From: Epiperipatus broadwayi
Taxonomy: Eukaryota; Onychophora; Udeonychophora; Euonychophora; Peripatidae
Direction of reading: 5' to 3'
Length of the DNA: 64,000 bases
Assembly (NCBI GenBank): GCA_028023455.1
Contig: JAQFVV010007274.1
Span: 1-64,000 of the forward strand
Below the pieces are notes generated by a model. The model had not been told where the DNA came from and searched no databases. It was given only the letters and a program-made list of their open reading frames with translations. The position numbers and the translations under genes are program-made. Below, in pieces: positions 61,702 through 64,000 of the stretch. The number at the start of each line of letters is the position of its first letter. Positions within the stretch are counted from its first letter, which is position 1.

Positions 61702-64000
61702 TCTACCCTGTATTCGCGTGCATCTTCACTTCCAGATAATATGAAAATATGAAATAAAAACGGGTTCTAGCTCAGTTAATAATTAATAAATAAAATATTC
61801 AGCGTTAAAATTAAATATTTCACTAGCTCAAATTTAAAATTCAAATAAGGTTCAGTTTATAAAATAAATTAAATACATATTTAATATTTTCATGAGACTT
61901 AAAGCGAAAATACAGGTGACAAGATAGATTACATTAACCAATATCCTACAGGATACTACCTCAATGGCATAAGAACAATATCCCCCCTTATTACTATTTT
62001 AAATAACAAACTCACAGTATTCTTACGACTCAAATAACTTCTACTCACTAAGATTAAACTAATAATTACATCTTAATCTTTTATTTGTAATAATCTAGCT
62101 CAAATAAAATAATCTCAGGTTCATAAAGTTTATTCTAAGTTAATAAAAATACGGTAGTAAAATATGAGAAGGGATTTTATGTCATAATCTACTACACTAA
62201 AACTAATAATAATAATAATATTCTTTATTGTTTAACCAATGCTGGATATCTTTTCTTTTCGTTATATTTCTATTACCATAATAAAATAATAAAATAATTT
62301 TATATAATCTTTTATCTTTATGTAATAATATAATAAATACGTGGTAGCATATGATAATCTGATAAACAAAAGTAAGTGGGAACTGATAGCATATAATTCA
62401 ATATACTATTGTGATAACTTATTTATGACCAATAAACAATGTAAAATTATAATTATTTAATTAAAAGAATACCAATAAAATATTTAAATTCTTAAAATAA
62501 TTTTCTACTTATCTTTTGTGCAAAATTATATATTTGTTTCAATTATTCTAAATATATCGTGATTTCATGCAGCGATGTGGAGAAATAAAAAATTCAGACA
62601 CAAAAATTTTGAAAAACAAATTTTAACAAAGTTTATTAATAATAACAAATAAATAAACAATTTATTTACACTATTTACAATGGATATCCTTAACTTTTAC
62701 TTTACAATTTTATCTACTGGGTTATAGAAAAAAATAATTTATATTTTAGTTATATATCTTTATCTAAACTTAAGACAAAACAAAAAAAAATGTTACTATT
62801 TGGTTTCTCATTATGGTTAACTTATTACAAATATATTTATTTACTTTATTAGCAACAACATTTTATCCTTAATATTATTAAACTATCTTATTTTAAAAAA
62901 AAATCATAGGAAAACATTCTACAGAAGACAAAATTAATTTTATAACGAGTATGGATTTCTTAAAATATTAAAAATTTCATCTTGCAAAGTCAAAGATGTT
63001 ACACAAAATATTATCCAAAATTCAGTACTAGATTTTAGTATTTACCACACAATGTTTACTAATCAAAATATATTCTTATTTAAGCCTTACTTTAGTATGA
63101 TATAAGTGTAATCATCAATATATTGTTGTTATTCAATAAATAAATAAAAAATGCTATGCATATTGTTTACATAATTTTCTTGGTACTATTATATTTTAAA
63201 AATATGCAATAGTTATTTTTCTCTTAAAAAAATAATAATAAAGCATTTAAAATTATTATCACTTTAAAGAAAATATCTTTGTTTAGATACTTTATTTTAA
63301 AAAGTTTATATTTCATTTCCGAAATAAAATTCAAAATATATTCTATGATTTTTTTCTTTCTCTTAGGATACTTTGGATCTTGAATTTTAAGTTATAAAAT
63401 TCTATTCTTTCTAAGCAAATAAACCAATCTTATACAAAACGATCGCATAACCTAAGTTCTAAATTATTTATCATTTCTTTTCAAAATATCTTACTGAACG
63501 ATGCAGTTACATGAAATAAAGATAGCGAAAATAGATGCATAGGATTTAAGGAAGAAAGCTAGAGTATCACTCTTAATATATCTCAAAAAATCATGGCACA
63601 GTGCAAAGAGGTATGACCTTTACCTGTCTAATATCCTCTAATACATGGACAATGTTAAAGCTATTTCTTCAGCTTTATTAGAACATCAAATATTTAAAGA
63701 AATGTAAAAACACTGGCCAAATAAAATGTGTAACAGTCATAGGGCTTTGTTAACTATGCTGATATTCACATAAAGACTAATATTATTCACATTCCTTATA
63801 ACATCTTATTTCTTAAAACATCATCTTGGTTTCCTGTTCATTAAGTACTACCAAGCCACTATCTCAACATTATTTCTCAAGATTTTTCTACATCTTACAT
63901 CGATAAATAACTATCTGCATTTACAAACAATAAATAAAATTCATTGATAGTTAAACAATCCCACTATCCCACAAGAAAATTTTGCTTACTTCATCATTCT
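61700..64000 (-). mobile_element. 4.3 kb non-coding element, copy 2 (continues past the window)
   Basis: The reverse complement of ~61.7-62.7 kb is collinear with ~11.8-12.77 kb. Both contain GTGTAAATAAATT, AACCTGAGATTATTT, ATAAAATCCC and TTCTTATGCCATTGAG, and both end at a (TA)n tail. Farther right the similarity is harder to follow by eye, and the boundary is probably outside the window. No coding frame. It lies in the intron upstream of the 61021-61141 exon. Confidence 0.55.
63990..64000 (-). CDS. possible 3' end of the preceding NIDO exon (edge fragment)
   Basis: On the minus strand the last 11 bases read AGAATGATGAA and are followed by GTAAGC, a good splice donor. In phase 0 this gives N-D-E, which would join TNTFQ of the next exon in the correct phase. 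NIDO proteins often have Asn/Asp/Lys just before NTFQ. Only eleven bases are visible, so this is a suggestion. Confidence 0.25.

Overview
The window is very AT-rich nuclear DNA from an animal. It has no operons, Shine-Dalgarno sites or dense long ORFs. It does have intron/exon structure, non-LTR and LTR retrotransposon remnants, long (TA)n and (GATA)n microsatellites and many inverted repeats. An invertebrate is likely, perhaps a lophotrochozoan such as a mollusc, but the sequence does not prove the taxon.

The only convincing host gene is on the minus strand. Exons at 61021-61141 and 34132-34293 encode adjacent parts of one NIDO domain, the extracellular domain of nidogen, tectorin, MUC4, SUSD2 and SNED1-type proteins. 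Their splice phases fit exactly: the last base of one exon and the first two of the next form an Ala codon, giving a typical NIDO AGFNAGD segment. The intron between them is about 26.7 kb. A possible donor of the preceding exon lies at the right edge (63990-64000). Exons before the NIDO domain and after it lie outside the window or were not recognised.

Layout from left to right. 1-1226 is a TIR-bounded unit with a coding remnant. 3545-6215 is an RTE-like LINE (minus). 8461-12852 is a 4.3 kb non-coding element between 46-bp exact direct repeats, with a (TA)n tail. 13082-21588 is a candidate LTR retrotransposon on the minus strand, with a 2.56 kb 3' LTR, a polypurine tract, a long decayed Lys/Glu-rich reading frame, a repeat-filled leader and a truncated 5' LTR. 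22-27.3 kb is featureless AT-rich DNA. 27707-33203 is a second, two-ORF LINE (CCHC zinc knuckle, endonuclease, RT) lying between two trinucleotide arrays. 33.43-34.06 kb is a (GATA)n array.

The 26.7 kb NIDO intron follows. It holds two fold-back tandem arrays (34.82-36.32 and 36.43-37.83 kb), a second RTE copy (39.5-41.8 kb), a solo LTR of the 13-21 kb family (42.59-44.76 kb), a 1.8-kb-spaced direct repeat (44.76-47.25 kb), minisatellites, a 1.5 kb palindrome fused to a third RTE copy (56.2-59.0 kb) and a third fold-back array (59.1-60.6 kb). A second copy of the 4.3 kb element, inverted, fills 61.7 kb to the right edge.

The most unusual signals are three. First, three unrelated sequences share one architecture, head-to-tail units of about 360-460 bp that switch once to inverted units, and one of them is flanked by a 15-bp perfect direct repeat. 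Second, the LTR-bounded element carries no recognisable pol and only a repeat-rich K/E protein frame. Third, the LINE sits between trinucleotide arrays. All are old and decayed. Apart from the NIDO exons, no intact protein-coding gene is supported.
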